A stretch of 13,235 nucleotides of DNA from DASQPR01 sp035713725 (GCA_035713725.1 DASTMZ010000111.1:1-13235); one strand, 5' to 3'; numbered from the stretch's first letter, positions 1 to 7,148 are shown. The notes: a model not told the origin generated them from the letters alone. Program-made: numbers and translations.

Positions 1-1784
1 AGGAGCTCGTCGGCATCCCGTACGGTCGACAGCCGGTGCGCGATCACGAACGCGGTGCGGCCGGTGAGTGCGACCGACAGCGCGCGCTGGACAGCAGCCT
101 CGGACTCCGAGTCAAGATGCGCGGTCGCCTCGTCGAGGATCACGATGCTCGGCGCCTTCAGCAGCAGCCGGGCGATTGCGATGCGCTGCTTCTCGCCGCC
201 GCTGAAACGGTAGCCGCGCTCCCCCACGACCGTGTCGAGCCCGTCGGGCAGACCGCGGATCAGATCGGCGATCTGCGCACCGGCGAGCGCGGCCCACAGC
301 TCGTCGTCAGTCGCGTCCGGCTTGGCATAGCGCAGGTTTTCGGCAATGGTCTCGTGGAACAGATGCGCGTCCTGCGTCACCACACCGATGGTGCTCCGCA
401 GCGAGTCGAGCGTCGCATCTCGTACGTCGACGCCGCCGACCAGCACCGCGCCGCTCGTCACGTCGTAGACCCGGGAAATCAGCATCGACGTGGTGGACTT
501 GCCGGCGCCGGACGGCCCGACGAGCGCGATCATCTGGCCCGGCTGGACGGCAAACGTCACACCACGCAGCACCGGCTCGGTCACCGTACGGTCGAGCGTC
601 GCCACATCCTCAAGCGAGGCGAGCGACACCTCCGCCGCGGACGGATAGCGGAATGACACGTCGCGGAACTCGATCCGACCCGCGCCGCGCGGCACCGCCA
701 CCGCGTCCGGCTTCTCCGCGATCGCCGGCGCCAGGTCGAGGATTTCGAAGACGCGCTCGAACGACACGAGCGCGCTCATCACGTCGACCCGGACGTTCGA
801 CAGCTGCGTCAGCGGGCCGTAGAGCCGGGTCAGCAGCAGCGCCAATGTGACCACGGTGCCGGCGCTCGCCCCGCCGCGGCCGGTGACCGCGAGCCAGCCG
901 CCGAGGCCGTAGGTCAAGGCCTGCGCGAGCGACGCGACGAGCAACATCGACACGAAGAACGTCCGGCTGAACATCGCCTGCTGGATGCCGATGTCCCGGA
1001 CCCGGTCGGCGCGCTGCGCGAAGCGGGCCGCCTCGTCGTCGGGCCGCCCGAACAGCTTGACCAGCAACGCTCCGGCAACTCCGAATCGCTCGGTCACCGT
1101 CGCGTTCATCGACGCGTCGAGCTGATATGACTCCCGCGTGATCGTGGCGAGCCGCCGACCAACCCGTCGCGCCGGCAGCACGAACAGCGGCAGCATCGCG
1201 AGCGACAGCAACGTGATCTGCCACGACAGCGAGAACATCACGGCGGCGGTGAGCACGAGCTGAATGACATTCGACACGATGCCGGACAACGTCGACGTGA
1301 GCGCCTGCTGGGCTCCGACGACGTCGTTGTTGAGCCGGCTCACGAGCGCACCGGTCTGCGTCCGCGTGAAGAACTGCAACGGCATGCGCTGTACGTGGTC
1401 GTACACCTGGGTGCGCAGCCGGTAGATGCTGCCTTCCCCGATCCGCGCCGAATACCACCGCTGCGCGAGCGACAGCAAGGCATCCACAATGGCCAGCGCT
1501 CCGATGAGCAACGCGATCCGGATGACCGCGCCGGCCGCGTCGGGACCGCCGCGGGTGATGGTGTTGATGACCCGACCGGCGAGCACCGGAGTCGCCACGC
1601 CAATTGCCGCGTCGAACACGATCGCGACCAGGAACACGGCGATGTCGCGGCGGAAGGGCCGGGCGAACGCGAGGACGCGCCGCGCGGTCCCGCGCGTCAA
1701 CGTGCGGTTGCGCAGTTGCTCCTTGCGTCGGATCGACTGCAGCATCCCCCAGCCGCTGTGCCCGCCGGAACCCAGCCCCACCAT
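1..1784 (-). CDS. ABC exporter, fused permease-ATPase (C-terminus cut by window edge)
   Basis: An ATP-driven half-transporter, expected to work as a dimer in the cytoplasmic membrane; its substrate cannot be read from the sequence. About 594 codons are visible. A basic N-terminus is followed by a six-helix type I exporter membrane domain (roughly residues 45-350; helices near 48-70, 90-108, 165-205 and 270-320). The nucleotide-binding domain has Walker A GPSGAGKST near residue 422, a Q-loop (VTQDAHLF), signature FSGGEKQR near 525, Walker B IVILDEATAHLD near 545 and the switch His in VIAHRLS near 580. Only the last residues are missing at the left edge. The ATG at 1784 was chosen because the frame has no better start upstream and a TATGAC box (1792-1797) lies 7 bases before it, as for a leaderless mRNA; an internal ATG 13 codons later is the alternative. 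A hairpin separates it from the crotonase gene upstream, so it probably has its own promoter. The family call is firm; drug or lipid export is only a guess. Confidence 0.93.
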   Translation of the reverse strand, partial: MVGLGSGGHSGWGMLQSIRRKEQLRNRTLTRGTARRVLAFARPFRRDIAVFLVAIVFDAAIGVATPVLAGRVINTITRGGPDAAGAVIRIALLIGALAIVDALLSLAQRWYSARIGEGSIYRLRTQVYDHVQRMPLQFFTRTQTGALVSRLNNDVVGAQQALTSTLSGIVSNVIQLVLTAAVMFSLSWQITLLSLAMLPLFVLPARRVGRRLATITRESYQLDASMNATVTERFGVAGALLVKLFGRPDDEAARFAQRADRVRDIGIQQAMFSRTFFVSMLLVASLAQALTYGLGGWLAVTGRGGASAGTVVTLALLLTRLYGPLTQLSNVRVDVMSALVSFERVFEILDLAPAIAEKPDAVAVPRGAGRIEFRDVSFRYPSAAEVSLASLEDVATLDRTVTEPVLRGVTFAVQPGQMIALVGPSGAGKSTTSMLISRVYDVTSGAVLVGGVDVRDATLDSLRSTIGVVTQDAHLFHETIAENLRYAKPDATDDELWAALAGAQIADLIRGLPDGLDTVVGERGYRFSGGEKQRIAIARLLLKAPSIVILDEATAHLDSESEAAVQRALSVALTGRTAFVIAHRLSTVRDADEL

Positions 1785-1791
1785 GGGTCAA

Positions 1792-1797
1792 GTCATA
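1792..1797 (-). promoter_or_regulatory. candidate -10 box of the ABC exporter gene
   Basis: On the minus strand TATGAC is followed by seven bases and then the ATG at 1784, the spacing expected for a leaderless transcript. The last base differs from the TANNNT consensus and no good -35 is visible, so this is tentative. Confidence 0.3.
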
Positions 1798-1813
1798 TCG
1801 CGCCGGTAAGACA

Positions 1814-1844
1814 ACGCGCGCGGCAACCGTTGCGCCGTGCGCGT
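1814..1844 (-). terminator. hairpin after the HTH-crotonase operon
   Basis: Two nested inverted repeats are visible: outer arms ACGCGC (1814-1819) and GCGCGT (1839-1844), inner arms GCAAC (1823-1827) and GTTGC (1829-1833). The structure begins about 12 bases after the crotonase stop codon and has no U-tract, which is common for terminators in GC-rich actinobacteria. It lies in the 71-base gap before the ABC exporter gene and probably insulates the two. Confidence 0.5.
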
Positions 1845-1855
1845 AATGGCGGCGG

Positions 1856-2641
1856 TCAGTCGCCGACGCCGGCGAGGTCGCGCAACCGCCGGACCTGCGC
1901 CTCGCGCTCGGCGGCAAGCTGCTCGGCCGGCGTCCGGTCGGTCGCGCCGGCAAGCAACGCCTTGATTTCCACCACGGCGTCACGTGCGCCGGCCAACACC
2001 GCCGCGGTCAGGTCGCGCACCGCACCGTCAAGGTCTTCCGGGGGTACGACGAGATTGGCCAGCCCCATGGAAAGCGCCTCCTCGGCACCGATGCGACGAC
2101 CGGTGACACAGATCTCGAGCGCCCGCGCATAACCCACCAGCCGGACCAGCGAGCCCGTGCCGCCCAGGTCGGGCACCAGGCCCAAGCCGATCTCGGCCAT
2201 GGTGAGTTGGGCGCCTACGGCGAGGATCCGCATGTCACACGCGAGCGCGAGTTGGAAACCGGCGCCGATCGCGTGGCCCTGCACGGCCGCGACGCTGACG
2301 ATGTCCGGCCGGCCGAGCCAGGTGAACGCCTCTTGAAAGCGAGCAATGTGGCTAACCGCGTCATCCGGCGGCAGCGTGGCGATCGACCCGATCGCGCCGC
2401 GCGCCGGATCGGTTGCCCGCTTCAGATCCAACCCCGCCGAGAAGGCTCGACCCGCCCCTCGTACGACCACGACCCGTACATCGCCGGATAGGTCACGGCC
2501 AATGTCCGCCAGGGCGCTCCACATCTCGGGAGTCTGTGCATTGAGTACGTCGGGCCGGCACAGCGTAATCGTGGCGACCGGTCCGTCGCGCTCGATCCTG
2601 ACCCCGGAATCGTCGATTTCAGAAGGTGTTACGGCCGTCAT
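1856..2641 (-). CDS. enoyl-CoA hydratase/isomerase (crotonase) family protein
   Basis: A 261-residue crotonase-fold protein acting on an acyl-CoA thioester in the cytosol; the exact reaction is uncertain. The CoA and oxyanion-hole segments are clear: FSAGLDL (residues 67-73) and HAIGAGFQLALACD (123-136). The second catalytic acid is kept as Glu150 in MAEIGLGLVPDLGGT, but the position of the first (Glu144 of rat mitochondrial hydratase) is Gln130 here. In the classical hydratase both Glu residues position the water, so 'enoyl-CoA hydratase' should be read as a family name, not a proven activity. Length is normal for the family. The ATG at 2641 overlaps the stop of the small HTH gene (ATGA), implying translational coupling and one operon. 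A crotonase beside a small HTH gene and near an ABC-F gene recalls the echA12 region of M. tuberculosis, but orthology is not shown. Confidence 0.9.
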   Translation of the reverse strand: MTAVTPSEIDDSGVRIERDGPVATITLCRPDVLNAQTPEMWSALADIGRDLSGDVRVVVVRGAGRAFSAGLDLKRATDPARGAIGSIATLPPDDAVSHIARFQEAFTWLGRPDIVSVAAVQGHAIGAGFQLALACDMRILAVGAQLTMAEIGLGLVPDLGGTGSLVRLVGYARALEICVTGRRIGAEEALSMGLANLVVPPEDLDGAVRDLTAAVLAGARDAVVEIKALLAGATDRTPAEQLAAEREAQVRRLRDLAGVGD

Positions 2642-2868
2642 GCCTTCTTACGGCGGCGGGCGCCACCCCGCTGGCGCAGCTGGACGCCGGACTCAGTCAG
2701 CACGCGGTGCACGAATCCGTACGAGCGACCGGTGTCCGAGGCGAGCGCGCGAATGCTTTCGCCGGACGAGTAGCGCTTAACCAGGTCCTTCGCGAGGTTC
2801 TGGCGTTCCGACCCGACGATGCGACGACCCTTCTCGGTTGTGGCGGCGGTAGTCCCGGTGGCTGCCAT
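2638..2868 (-). CDS. small helix-turn-helix DNA-binding protein
   Basis: A 76-residue basic protein. After a flexible Thr/Ala-rich start (residues 1-13) it has one compact HTH of the homeodomain-like/resolvase type: SGESIRALASDTGRSYGFVHRVL, about residues 35-57, with the turn at TGRS and recognition helix YGFVHRVL. It ends in a basic tail, RGGARRRKKA. It matches a small HTH protein that I remember as widely conserved in actinobacteria; its target is not known to me. It probably acts as a transcription factor or nucleoid-associated protein. The start has a Shine-Dalgarno AAGGA 7 bases upstream (about 2876-2880). Its stop overlaps the crotonase start by ATGA. Repeated GTCACA boxes upstream could be its own operator, which is inference only. 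Confidence 0.85.
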   Translation of the reverse strand: MAATGTTAATTEKGRRIVGSERQNLAKDLVKRYSSGESIRALASDTGRSYGFVHRVLTESGVQLRQRGGARRRKKA

Positions 2869-2882
2869 AGTGGAGTCCTTAC

Positions 2883-2910
2883 GTCACATTGAGTGGTATT
2901 GACGGTCACA
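2883..2910. promoter_or_regulatory. candidate operator: GTCACA direct repeats and TGACGGTCA palindrome
   Basis: GTCACA occurs at 2883-2888 and again at 2905-2910, exactly 22 bases apart (two helix turns), and the second copy overlaps a 9-base palindrome TGAC-G-GTCA (2900-2908). They lie just upstream of the small HTH gene, over a minus-strand promoter-like pair (TTGTTG, 17 bases, CAATGT). The arrangement fits a dimeric regulator site. The assignment rests only on spacing and symmetry. Confidence 0.3.
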
Positions 2911-2990
2911 ACAATTAGACCTCTTCTGACGATCATGCGCTAGAGGAGATCGGAAACCAACCGACACGCGCGGGTATGTCGGGTACCCGA

Positions 2991-2996
2991 TACCGT
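2991..2996 (+). promoter_or_regulatory. -10 box for a leaderless membrane-protein mRNA
   Basis: TACCGT (2991-2996) fits TANNNT and is followed by eight bases and the GTG at 3005, so transcription would begin at or next to the start codon. No Shine-Dalgarno is seen. This spacing is the main reason for choosing GTG 3005 over the in-frame TTG at 2996, which overlaps the box. Confidence 0.45.
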
Positions 2997-3004
2997 TGTG
3001 CCCC

Positions 3005-4396
3005 GTGACCAGTGACGCGGTGGACCCGGACGAGCAGGCGTTGCCCTACGCCGACCGGCCGCCGCTCGACACGCCGGTGGCCGAGACGCCGGCCCAGGCA
3101 CGGCAACGGGCATGGCGGGACCTTGCCTGGTGGTCCGGCGTCGCCGCGGTGGGACTCGCCTTCACGGCCGCCGCGGTGCAAGGTGGAGCCGGCCTAGGCA
3201 CAGCCAGCGCACCCTTCGTCGGCGCGTACCGGTTCAAGCTGGATCCGCTCTCGCTGCTCGCCCCCGTGGTCGCGGTGGTCGTCGTGGCAGCCGGCGCGAC
3301 CGGCGTTTTCGACCGATTCCGTTGGCGTGTCGTCGTAACGCTGAGTTACCTCGCCGGGCTCGCCTGGGCGCTCGCACTGGCATTTGCCGACGGGCTCAGC
3401 GGGCTGACCCGATCGCTGCGCGCTTCGATTAACTACGCACCGGACATCGCCGCGATCGGTCGCGATCCGTTGGCGTACATCGCGCACTACACGGCGGATC
3501 TGGACACGCATACGTTCGCGGCGCGCGGCCACCCGCCGGGCTCGGTCGTGTTGCTGTGGGCGCTGCAGCGGATCGGCGTCACCAACCAACTCACGCTCGG
3601 CACGCTCATCACCGCGCTGGGCGTGGTCACCGTGCCGCTCGTGCTTTACGTGGTCCGCGACGTGTGTGGCGAGACAACGGCCCGGCGCTACGCCCCGATT
3701 CTGATCCTCGCGCCGTATGCGATCTGGGTCGCGGTCAGCATGGACGGAGTCGTCGCGACGTTAGGAGCGGCCGCGATCACCGCCGGCGTCTACGCGAGCG
3801 GCTCACGGCGACGTGGACGTACGGCAGCGCTCTGGTCCGTGCTGTGCGGCGTGCTCGTCGGCGTCGCCGGCATGTTCGCGTATTCGGTTGTCTGGCTCGG
3901 CCTATCCGTCGTGCTGCTCTACTTCGCCCGCCGACGCGCCCTGCTGAACATCGGCACCGGCCTTGGCGCACTCGTACCCGTGGTGGTCGCCAACCAGTTC
4001 GGCTTCAACTGGCTCGCCGGCGTGGCGGCGGCCGGGTACGACTTCGAGATTCGGATCGAGCCGCATCGCTCCGCGGTGTGGTGGAGTGGCATCAGCCTGG
4101 TGGCCCTGGTCCTCGCATGTGGACCGGCCATCTATGCGAGCGCGCGCAAGATCCGCAACACGCCCGCGTGGCCGTTCCTGGTCGGCGCCACGCTCGCGGT
4201 GGTGTTCTCGCTCGTGACCGCACAGGCGCGCGGTGGCGCCGAGGCCGCGTGGTTGCCGTTCTTCCCGTGGCTCACCGTCGCCGCCGTCGCGCCGGCCCGG
4301 CAAGGTGGTGCCGCGCCGCCCGTACCGTGGCCGCTGGTCGCGGGCGGTGCGTGTACGGCCGTCATCATCCAGGCCGTGCTGTCCACCCCCTGGTAA
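3005..4396 (+). CDS. polytopic membrane protein, GT-C glycosyltransferase-like
   Basis: A 463-residue integral membrane protein. The first 38 residues are hydrophilic and cytoplasmic, then there are about eleven hydrophobic helices (near 41-60, 83-101, 108-127, 198-216, 229-246, 247-264, 276-305, 312-330, 360-376, 389-405, 441-459). Between helices 3 and 4 lies a polar stretch (about 130-178) with NYAPD, an Asp-rich DLDTHTF and RGHPPG (residues 174-179). Near the end comes RGGAEAAWLPFFPW (409-422). The HPPG loop and the late Glu/Trp/Pro motif resemble what I recall of actinobacterial GT-C type transferases that use polyprenyl-phosphate sugars, so a role in cell-envelope glycosylation is inferred, not shown. 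It is a single gene, convergent with the ABC-F gene, and appears leaderless. The alternative is an uncharacterised membrane protein without transferase activity. Confidence 0.75.
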   Translation: MTSDAVDPDEQALPYADRPPLDTPVAETPAQARQRAWRDLAWWSGVAAVGLAFTAAAVQGGAGLGTASAPFVGAYRFKLDPLSLLAPVVAVVVVAAGATGVFDRFRWRVVVTLSYLAGLAWALALAFADGLSGLTRSLRASINYAPDIAAIGRDPLAYIAHYTADLDTHTFAARGHPPGSVVLLWALQRIGVTNQLTLGTLITALGVVTVPLVLYVVRDVCGETTARRYAPILILAPYAIWVAVSMDGVVATLGAAAITAGVYASGSRRRGRTAALWSVLCGVLVGVAGMFAYSVVWLGLSVVLLYFARRRALLNIGTGLGALVPVVVANQFGFNWLAGVAAAGYDFEIRIEPHRSAVWWSGISLVALVLACGPAIYASARKIRNTPAWPFLVGATLAVVFSLVTAQARGGAEAAWLPFFPWLTVAAVAPARQGGAAPPVPWPLVAGGACTAVIIQAVLSTPW

Positions 4397-4417
4397 GGAA
4401 CGGCTACGCGATTACTG

Positions 4418-4487
4418 GTCGAACCGCCTGGACCTCCAGTCGGCGGACTATTCCTAGTCGAACCGCCTGGACCTCCGGTCGGCGGAC
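4418..4487. repeat. two tandem 31-bp repeats, each able to form a hairpin
   Basis: Copies at 4418-4448 and 4457-4487 (period 39) differ at one base (A at 4438, G in the second copy). Each contains CCGCC and GGCGG arms; in the second copy GACC-TCC-GGTC closes the inner stem perfectly, and the A in the first copy breaks one pair. They lie between convergent genes and may act as bidirectional terminators. Two units are too few for a CRISPR array. Confidence 0.75.
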
Positions 4488-4492
4488 CTGGT

Positions 4493-4509
4493 GCACGACA
4501 AAGTCGTGC
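4493..4509. terminator. perfect stem-loop between convergent genes
   Basis: GCACGAC (4493-4499), loop AAA, GTCGTGC (4503-4509): a perfect 7-bp stem. It lies 19 bases after the ABC-F stop on the minus strand and about 100 bases after the membrane-protein stop on the plus strand. Neither side has a U-tract, so termination is inferred. Confidence 0.5.
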
Positions 4510-4527
4510 GACGACGTCTGCGAGCGG

Positions 4528-6132
4528 CTAGGCGAGCTCTACGAGCTCGAGCAGGTCGTCGCTCCACGCATCCTCGACACCGTCCGGCAGCAGGATCGCG
4601 CGATCCGGCTTCAGCGCCGTCACCGCACCGGGATCGTGCGTGACGAGCACGATGGCACCGGGATAGCGCGCAATCGCATCGAGCACCTGCTCTCGGCTGA
4701 CCGGGTCGAGGTTGTTTGTCGGCTCGTCCAGCAACAACACGTTGGCGCCCGAACACACCAGCGTGGCCAGCGCGAGCCGCGTCTTCTCGCCGCCGGAGAG
4801 CACACCGGCAAGCTTGTCCACGTCGTCGCCTGTGAACAGGAACGCACCCAGGATCCGGCGCAGGTCGGTATCGGTCTGCTCGGGTGCCGCCGACCGCATG
4901 TGCTCCAGGAGGGTACGGTCCACGTCCAGCGTCTCGTGCTCCTGCGCGTAGTAGCCGATGCGCAGCCCGTGGCCCGGCACGACCTCGCCGGTGTCCGGCT
5001 CCAGGAGTCCGCCGAGCATGCGGAGCAGCGTGGTCTTGCCGGCACCGTTCAGGCCGAGGATCGCGACCCGGGAACCGCGGTCGACGGCCACATCCACGTC
5101 ACAGAAGACCTCGAGCGAGCCGTAGCTCTTCGACAGGTCGTGTGCGGTCAGGGGCGTCTTGCCGCACGACACCGGGGTCGGGAACCGGACCTTGGCCACC
5201 TTGTCCGCGACCCGTACCTCCTCGAGGCCACCAAGCAAACGCTCGGCGCGCCGAGCCATGTTCTGTGCCGCGATCGTCTTGGTTGCCTTCGCGCGCATCT
5301 TGTCGGCCTGCGCCATAAGCGCACCGGCCTTCTTCTCGGCGTTGGCGCGCTCGCGTCGGCGCCGTCGCTCGTCGGTCTCGCGCTGCTGGAGGTAGAGCTT
5401 CCAGCCGACGTTATACATATCGATCGTCGACCGGTTCGCGTCCAGATACCAAACCTTGTTGACGACGGCCTCGAGCAGACTCGCGTCGTGTGAGATGACC
5501 ACCAGGCCGCCCTTGTGCGCAGCGAGGAAGCCGCGGAGCCACACAATCGAGTCCGCGTCGAGGTGGTTGGTCGGCTCGTCCAACAGCAGCGTGCCGCCGC
5601 CGGTCGCGGCCGCGTCGCGGAACAGGATCCGGGCGAGTTCGATGCGCCGGCGCTGGCCGCCGGAGAGGGTACCGAGCCTCTGCCCGAGCACCCGGTCCGG
5701 CAGGCCGAGGTTGGCGCAGATGCGCGCCGCTTCCGCCTCGGCGGCGTACCCACCAAGCCCGGCGAACTGGTCCTCGAGCGCGCCGTAGCGACGCAGCGTC
5801 CGCTCGTCGCCGTCGGTCGCGAGATCGGCCTCCAGCCGCTTCATCTCGGCCAGGAGGCTGTCCAGGCCGCGCGCGGAGAGCACGCGGTTCGCGGCGGTGA
5901 CGTCCAAATCGCCGGTACGCGGATCCTGCGGCAAATATCCGACCGGCCCGCGACGCTCGACCGAGCCGGTATAGGGCTGACCCTCGCCGGCGAGCACCCG
6001 AAGCGCGGTCGTCTTACCGGCGCCGTTGCGGCCGACCAGCCCGATTCGGTCGCCGGGCTGCACGCGCAGGGCAGCGTCGGACAGCAGGATCCGAGCGCCA
6101 GCGCGGAGCTCCAGTGCGGTGGTGTTAATCAT
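4528..6132 (-). CDS. ABC-F family ATPase (ribosome-associated)
   Basis: A 534-residue soluble protein with two ABC ATPase domains and no membrane segment, the ABC-F layout; members bind the ribosomal E site and modulate translation or protect against antibiotics. Domain 1: Walker A GRNGAGKT (34-41), LSGGQ (156-160), LLLDEPTNH (182-190), switch SHD (214-216). The linker (about 245-315) is a long, strongly basic helical stretch. Domain 2: GLNGAGKT (360-367), LSGGEK (445-450), LLLDEPTNN (466-474), THD (498-500). All catalytic residues are present. The frame stays open upstream, but MINTTALELRAG at 6132 is where family homology begins and GAGAG-like purines precede it. The stop is TAG. A structured leader precedes the gene. 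A homologue in a similar M. tuberculosis setting (Rv1473) is, as I recall, WhiB7-regulated; whether this gene is a resistance factor or a housekeeping one is open. Confidence 0.93.
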   Translation of the reverse strand: MINTTALELRAGARILLSDAALRVQPGDRIGLVGRNGAGKTTALRVLAGEGQPYTGSVERRGPVGYLPQDPRTGDLDVTAANRVLSARGLDSLLAEMKRLEADLATDGDERTLRRYGALEDQFAGLGGYAAEAEAARICANLGLPDRVLGQRLGTLSGGQRRRIELARILFRDAAATGGGTLLLDEPTNHLDADSIVWLRGFLAAHKGGLVVISHDASLLEAVVNKVWYLDANRSTIDMYNVGWKLYLQQRETDERRRRRERANAEKKAGALMAQADKMRAKATKTIAAQNMARRAERLLGGLEEVRVADKVAKVRFPTPVSCGKTPLTAHDLSKSYGSLEVFCDVDVAVDRGSRVAILGLNGAGKTTLLRMLGGLLEPDTGEVVPGHGLRIGYYAQEHETLDVDRTLLEHMRSAAPEQTDTDLRRILGAFLFTGDDVDKLAGVLSGGEKTRLALATLVCSGANVLLLDEPTNNLDPVSREQVLDAIARYPGAIVLVTHDPGAVTALKPDRAILLPDGVEDAWSDDLLELVELA

Positions 6133-6254
6133 GATCGGGATTGCTCTCTCTCGGCAGGAAGACTTCAGCGGACACGCGTCAGCACCGGCCGGTCGTCGGC
6201 GACCCGGTCGGTGCGGGGCGGTCAGTCTTCGCAGAGAAGCACGGCACGAGTTTA
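6133..6254 (-). promoter_or_regulatory. structured leader of the ABC-F gene with candidate -10 and leader peptide
   Basis: On the minus strand a -10-like TAAACT lies at 6254-6249. Seven bases on, a GTG at 6242 opens a six-codon frame (MLLCED) ending in TGA at 6224-6222. Eight bases after that a very strong hairpin begins (6214-6182; about 14 pairs, four-base loop, one bulge), ending 49 bases before the ABC-F ATG. A GTG at 6247 opens a second frame of 22 codons whose stop falls right after the hairpin. The order promoter, short ORF, hairpin, ABC-F gene is that of a ribosome-mediated attenuator. No convincing -35 is visible, and the hairpin could instead terminate transcription coming from the acVLRF1 gene. 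Confidence 0.35.
6182..6214 (-). other. strong hairpin in the ABC-F leader
   Basis: Outer arms GCACCG (6182-6187) and CGGTGC (6209-6214) continue inward through about eight more pairs, including one G-T pair and a single bulged base, to a TCGG loop on the plus strand. It is the most stable fold I see in the 289-base gap 6133-6421. The rest of that gap holds only an AT-richer patch around 6370-6400 without recognisable sites. Confidence 0.65.
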
Positions 6255-6421
6255 CCTGGTGGCGCGAGTCGTTTTCGGTGCCGCGTTCGTGGCCGTGGTC
6301 ACTCCGGCGCTTTGGTCGCGGCGGCGCTGTGGTTGGCGGCGCACTCGGATGTGTCACGCCAGTGTTGTCATTTCTTGAATTTGACGACATGAGCGTTACC
6401 CGAGCGGTGATCTTGGCACGC

Positions 6422-7132
6422 TTACGGCGGATCGACGATGCGGATGCGGACGGCGCGGGCGGCGGCGATGGCGTCGCGGAGGACGGCGAGCTTCGGCTCG
6501 GGTACGTCCAGGAAGCGTTCGTGCACGAGGGCAACGATCGACGCGAGCCGCCGGTCGGCGAGGATCGCGTCGACGGTACGCCGATCTCCCCCGGTCACCA
6601 CAGCGTCTAGCGAGGCAACCTCCGGAACGAGCAGCCGCACGACAGTCTCCGCAGCACTGCCGGCCGCCGCCTTCGCCTGGTTGTCACGCCGCCGCGCAAA
6701 CCGTTGCTGGGACCAGCCTCCGGCGGCAGTACGGCTCTGCACGTAGTGACTGTCCACCTTGGACGCGACGAGCGCCGTACCGTCGGCGATCCCGACCGCG
6801 TACGCGGACTTGCGCGCGAGCACGAGCCCCATCCGACGCGGTTGCAACGCGGCCGCCACGAACCCCGCCATGTCATGTACCTCCAGCGCACCAGGTGGTA
6901 GGAGGCACTCCGCCTCGGCCAGATCGACGGCGCGCAGCCGGAGCACGCCGCCGTCGACGGTGTGACTTGTCGCGCCGTGCCGGTCGCCGAATCCGGCGAT
7001 CCATCGATCGAGCCGCTCCGGCGCGACGTCCACCCATCGCCCGCCACCCGCCGCGGGCTTGCCGCCACCCGCGGCGGACATGCCGCGGCGCGCCGCGGGC
7101 TTGCCACCGGCCGGGGACTCGTCGCTCGCCAT
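6422..7132 (-). CDS. acVLRF1-type peptidyl-tRNA hydrolase / release factor
   Basis: A 236-residue protein of the actinobacterial Vms1-like release factor group (eRF1-type fold). Relatives of Vms1/ANKZF1 release nascent chains from peptidyl-tRNA on stalled large subunits. The diagnostic segment is residues 128-152: SHYVQSRTAAGGWSQQ followed by RFARRRDNQ, a catalytic loop with conserved Gln (142/143) that plays the part of the GGQ loop of release factors. A C-terminal alpha/beta part follows (VVTGGDRRTVDAIL, then VHERFLDVPEPKLAVL). The first 32 residues are low-complexity Gly/Ala/Lys/Pro with a repeated GGKPAA and probably disordered; the folded part begins near RWVDV. The ATG at 7132 is 31 bases from the divergent glycosylase start; ATG at codon 18 is the alternative. 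The ABC-F gene follows on the same strand after 289 bases. Family call from remembered motifs. Confidence 0.82.
   Translation of the reverse strand: MASDESPAGGKPAARRGMSAAGGGKPAAGGGRWVDVAPERLDRWIAGFGDRHGATSHTVDGGVLRLRAVDLAEAECLLPPGALEVHDMAGFVAAALQPRRMGLVLARKSAYAVGIADGTALVASKVDSHYVQSRTAAGGWSQQRFARRRDNQAKAAAGSAAETVVRLLVPEVASLDAVVTGGDRRTVDAILADRRLASIVALVHERFLDVPEPKLAVLRDAIAAARAVRIRIVDPP
7049..7105. repeat. 15-bp direct repeat inside the acVLRF1 N-terminus
   Basis: The same 15 bases (starting CGCCGCGGGC) occur at 7049-7063 and 7091-7105, 42 bases apart and in frame, encoding two copies of GGKPAA. It probably arose by slippage or duplication in a disordered tail. Confidence 0.7.
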
Positions 7133-7148
7133 GCCCGCGAGTCTGTCA

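Noticed and set aside
4418..4487. CRISPR array
   Set aside because: Only two units with an 8-9 base gap between them and no cas genes; the units form hairpins typical of terminators.
3556..5493. 645-codon open frame on the plus strand, and other long frames such as 7146-8555 (minus) and 610-1983 (minus)
   Set aside because: They run across or opposite genes with clear family motifs, have Arg/Ala/Pro/Gly-rich composition without motifs, and span convergent gene ends; they are by-products of GC-rich codon use.
6133..6534. Longer ABC-F protein starting at 6534
   Set aside because: The extra 134 residues show no ABC-F homology, are Ser/Thr/Arg-rich, overlap the end of the acVLRF1 gene and cross the leader hairpin.
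6141..6610. Plus-strand small proteins in the gap between the ABC-F and acVLRF1 genes
   Set aside because: No conserved motif, no Shine-Dalgarno or leaderless promoter, and composition of shadow frames.
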